Of a stretch of DNA of 64,000 nucleotides, positions 61,081 through 64,000 are shown piece after piece. The DNA is from Acidobacteriota bacterium (GTDB lineage Bacteria > Acidobacteriota > Terriglobia > Terriglobales > Acidobacteriaceae). Below the pieces are notes generated by a model. The model ran no database searches. It had not been told where the DNA came from and was given only the letters and a program-made list of their open reading frames with translations. Position 1 is the first letter of the stretch; each line of letters begins with the position of its first letter. The stretch spans positions 124,001-188,000 of the forward strand of contig JAJZBZ010000002.1 of the NCBI GenBank assembly GCA_021846275.1. Reading direction: 5' to 3'. The translations under genes and the position numbers were made by a program.

Positions 61081-64000
61081 ATGGACTCCGGAAATTCTTC
61101 GTAGTCGATTTGCGGCCCGTCGCCGCCTTCTTTCGCCTTGCGACGCTCCAGCCAGCCATGCAGCGCTGAGAAAAACGTGGGCACAAACAGCAGCGTAGCC
61201 ACAGTCGCCAGCATCAGCCCGCCAATCACCGCCCGGCCCAGCGGCGCGTTCTGTTCGCCACCATCGCCCAATCCAAGCGCCATCGGCACCATGCCGATCA
61301 TCATCGCCAGCGCCGTCATTACCACCGGGCGGAAGCGTACAAAACCCGCATTCAGCGCGGCTCTGCGCGCATCCCCAACCAGCGCCGTCAGTTGCTCGCG
61401 CGCAAAGCTCACCACCAGAATCGAGTTCGCGGTCGCCACGCCCATGCACATGATCGTTCCCGTCAGCGCCGGCACGCTCAGGTGCGTATGCGTAAGGAAC
61501 AAAAACCACGCAATGCCCGCAATCGCCGCCGGCAGCGCGCTGATAATCAGAAACGGATCAAGCCACGACTGAAAATTTACAACGATCAGCAGATACACGA
61601 GCAGAATCGAAAACGCCAGCCCCGACAACAGTCCGACATACGACTGCTGCATCGTCTCGCTCTGCCCGCGCAGGATCACCTCCGTGCCTCGCGGCGCCAG
61701 CTTCTTGTCGCGCGCAACAATTTCTTCGATTCTGCGTGTCACGCTTCCCAGATCGGTCCCTTCCACATTCGTGTAAATATCCAGCACCGGCTGCACATCG
61801 TAGTGGCTCTCCGTTCCCATCTCCACGCCCGGATCAATCGACCCCAAATTGCCCAGAATCTGCGAAGACGCAAGGCTGCCCGGCGCAGCCGTCGTCGGCG
61901 CGCCCACGCTCGCTCCGGTAATTCCCGGCGCGCCCGCCGGCGACTCGCTGCCGCTGGTCAACTGCGGCGCTGTTCCATGTGACACCGTGATCGGAATGCT
62001 CTGCAACTCCGGAATCGTCTCCAGATCATACTGCGGCGATTGCACGGCAATGTTGTACGAAACACCGTTGTTCGGATCCAGGTAAAAATTTGGTGTCGTC
62101 TGGAAGCTGCCGCTCAGCGCCACCAGCACGCTGCCAATCACGTCCTGCTCCTGCAATCCCACCAGCGATGTGCGCGTGCGATCCACATTCACCGTCAATT
62201 CCGGCGCGTTGAACGGCTGCTGAATCCTCGCATCCACCGTGCCGGGCACATAGGCGATTTCGCTCAGCAGCTTGTCGGCAAAAATCCGATTCCCCTCCAG
62301 GTTCGGCCCGATCACCTGCACATCAATCGGAGCGCCCAGTCCGAAATTCAGAATCTGCGTCACTATATCCGTTGGCAGCGAGTAGAACATCACGCCGGGA
62401 AACTCGGTATGCAGCTTCTGGCGCAGAATATCCTCATACATCTTCGACGAATGATGCTTCGGCTGGAGCTGCACATAGATATCCGCGTCCGCCGTCCCAA
62501 CCGGCTCTGATGTCGTATAGGTGAGCGCATAGCTTGAATACGGCAATCCGATATTGTCGATAATCGTGCTGATCTCGTCCGCCGGAATCACGCGGCGAAT
62601 CGCCGCATCCACGCGGTCACACAGCGCGGCCGTCTCCTCAATGCGCAGGCTCGTATGCGCGCGCACGTGAATCTTGATCGCGCCCGCATCGCTGTCCGGA
62701 AAGAAATCCTGCCCCAGCCAGGGAATCAATCCGAGCGATGCGACACACAGCAACAGGAAGCACGCAATGAAAATCTTCGCATGATCCACACAGAAGGTGA
62801 GCACGCCAAGATACCCAAGCCGCAGCCGCTCAAACCCCGCCTCGAAGATCCGCTGAAACATCAGAAACGGATTCCGGCTCGACTTCTTCCGTTGCGCCTC
62901 CGCGTCGTCGTGCTCCTTAAGCAGGAACTTGGCCATTGTCGGCACAATCGTGCGCGACAACAGGTAGCTGGCCAGCATGGCAAAGACCACTGCCTCGGCC
63001 AGTGGCACAAACAGATAACGCGAAACCCCGGACAGGAAGAACATCGGCACAAAAACGATGCAGATCGAGAGCGTCGAAACAAACGCCGGCACCGCAATCT
63101 GCGCAGCTCCGTCCAGGATCGCCTGCTCAATCTCCTTGCCTTCTTCCAGATTGCGATTGATATTCTCAATCTCCACCGTCGCATCATCCACCAGAATGCC
63201 GACGGCCAGCGCCAGCCCGCCCAGCGTCATGATGTTGATCGTCTCGCCCAGCGCGGAGAGCACGATCAGCGAAGTCAGAATCGAAAGCGGAATCGAAACA
63301 GCAATAATCAGCGTTGATCGCCAGCTTCCCAGAAACACCAGAATCATGATCGCCGTCAGGCAGGCGGCAATCAGAGCCTCACGCACCACCCCATTAATTG
63401 CCGCGCGAACAAAGATCGACTGATCCGACAGCGGCGTGATGCGCAACTGACGCGGAAGCTGCGAATGAATCAGCGGCAGCTTGTCCATCACACTCTGAAT
63501 AATCTTCAGAGTCGAGGCCGAGCCGGTCTTCATGATCACCATCAGCGAAGCTCGCTGCCCATCCACGCGCACAATGTTCGTCTGAGGTGGAAACCCATCC
63601 CGAACATGCCCAATATCGTGCATGTAGACGACCGTCCCGTTCACAGACTTGATCGGCAGATCGTTCAGCTCCTGAATCGTCAGCGGCGCGGCATTCGATT
63701 CGACCGCATACTCCAGCTTGTCAATCTTGATCGTGCCCGCCGGCGCAATGATGTTCTGCGCGCTCACCGCGTTCACCACGTCGGCCGGTGAGATGCCGCG
63801 CGCCTGCATCTCATGCGTATCCAGGTCCACCTGCACCTGCCGCTGCTTGCCGCCATACGGATACGGAATCGACGCACCCTCCACCGTCGCAAGCTGCGTG
63901 CGAATGAAGTTCGTGCCCAGGTCAAAAAGCTGCTGCTCGGTCAGTCCCTGGCCGGACAGTCCCAATTGCAACACCGGAACCGTCGATGCGTTGTACTGAA
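61077..64000 (-). CDS. RND efflux permease, 5' end beyond the window
   Basis: At least 973 residues; the frame is open to the window edge, where it reads QYNASTVPVLQLGLSGQ, a stretch about 100 residues into family members, so the N-terminus lies beyond 64000. The helix 4 Asp pair is in LAVGILVDDATVEIENINRN and the late region holds a SFAREQ and VMTALAMMIGMVPMALGLGDG. In helix 10-11 the usual GIVKKNAI region reads GVATANSILVVSFA. It is more divergent from the other two permeases than they are from each other. First gene in view of the permease-adaptor-channel operon. Confidence 0.93.
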   Translation of the reverse strand, partial: QYNASTVPVLQLGLSGQGLTEQQLFDLGTNFIRTQLATVEGASIPYPYGGKQRQVQVDLDTHEMQARGISPADVVNAVSAQNIIAPAGTIKIDKLEYAVESNAAPLTIQELNDLPIKSVNGTVVYMHDIGHVRDGFPPQTNIVRVDGQRASLMVIMKTGSASTLKIIQSVMDKLPLIHSQLPRQLRITPLSDQSIFVRAAINGVVREALIAACLTAIMILVFLGSWRSTLIIAVSIPLSILTSLIVLSALGETINIMTLGGLALAVGILVDDATVEIENINRNLEEGKEIEQAILDGAAQIAVPAFVSTLSICIVFVPMFFLSGVSRYLFVPLAEAVVFAMLASYLLSRTIVPTMAKFLLKEHDDAEAQRKKSSRNPFLMFQRIFEAGFERLRLGYLGVLTFCVDHAKIFIACFLLLCVASLGLIPWLGQDFFPDSDAGAIKIHVRAHTSLRIEETAALCDRVDAAIRRVIPADEISTIIDNIGLPYSSYALTYTTSEPVGTADADIYVQLQPKHHSSKMYEDILRQKLHTEFPGVMFYSLPTDIVTQILNFGLGAPIDVQVIGPNLEGNRIFADKLLSEIAYVPGTVDARIQQPFNAPELTVNVDRTRTSLVGLQEQDVIGSVLVALSGSFQTTPNFYLDPNNGVSYNIAVQSPQYDLETIPELQSIPITVSHGTAPQLTSGSESPAGAPGITGASVGAPTTAAPGSLASSQILGNLGSIDPGVEMGTESHYDVQPVLDIYTNVEGTDLGSVTRRIEEIVARDKKLAPRGTEVILRGQSETMQQSYVGLLSGLAFSILLVYLLIVVNFQSWLDPFLIISALPAAIAGIAWFLFLTHTHLSVPALTGTIMCMGVATANSILVVSFAREQLTALVGDARRAALNAGFVRFRPVVMTALAMMIGMVPMALGLGDGGEQNAPLGRAVIGGLMLATVATLLFVPTFFSALHGWLERRKAKEGGDGPQIDYEEFPESI

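Overview
The window looks like the chromosome of a free-living acidobacterium of the Terriglobales (Acidobacterium/Granulicella type). This is inferred from gene style, not from a marker-gene search. The DNA is about 60% GC and rich in secreted hydrolases. It has several acidobacterial hallmarks: a sedolisin with Ig-like repeats, a Tat-exported CRTAC1 protein, a DusB with an internal insertion, a membrane protein with the acidobacterial 'VFGR.PDYD' N-terminal domain, and many RND pumps.

Layout. 1-510: tRNA-Ala(GGC) with a promoter and a terminator. 840-5612: a Tat-exported sugar isomerase-like protein, a secreted dipeptidyl peptidase IV, an MBL hydrolase and a DUF4440 protein. 5974-13474 (minus): a giant sedolisin-like protein, a secreted acetamidase/formamidase and the (p)ppGpp enzyme RelA/SpoT. 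13528-14508: a decayed ISAs1-type insertion sequence that still has perfect 12-bp terminal inverted repeats. 14767-17252: an amino-acid permease and a second MBL hydrolase. 17336-18223: tRNA-Ser(GCT) beside three 9-bp repeats and a P4-type integrase that has lost its catalytic domain, the scar of an integrated element. 18344-26150: rpmE, dusB, a secretin-N-like protein, a cyclase-fold protein with a CxxCH motif, a PD-(D/E)XK protein of unknown function, a DinB/YfiT enzyme, a small His-rich secreted peptide and tldD. 26168-35537: CRTAC1, a bilobed aspartic protease, a debranching-type glycosidase, a DHA2 exporter and periplasmic trehalase. 35538-36203: no gene, but a strongly folded candidate small RNA on the minus strand with a good terminator. 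36204-45663: a membrane regulator-like protein, an XRE regulator, rhomboid, purH, a TPR protein, an orphan sugar-binding lipoprotein and a dGTPase.

45696-64000 is largely an envelope-transport block on the minus strand: an MdtABC-like RND operon, then (across a plus-strand HAD-UbiA fusion) the copper operon copZ-copA-csoR, and upstream of that a second RND operon (permease-adaptor-outer membrane factor), whose permease runs off the window end. A dyad upstream of copZ is a good CsoR operator candidate.

The least explained items are the candidate small RNA at 35731-35979, the PD-(D/E)XK protein at 22181-23806, the CxxCH cyclase-fold protein at 21004-22161 and the His-rich peptide at 24371-24562. 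I see no CRISPR array, no complete prophage and no recognisable defence island.
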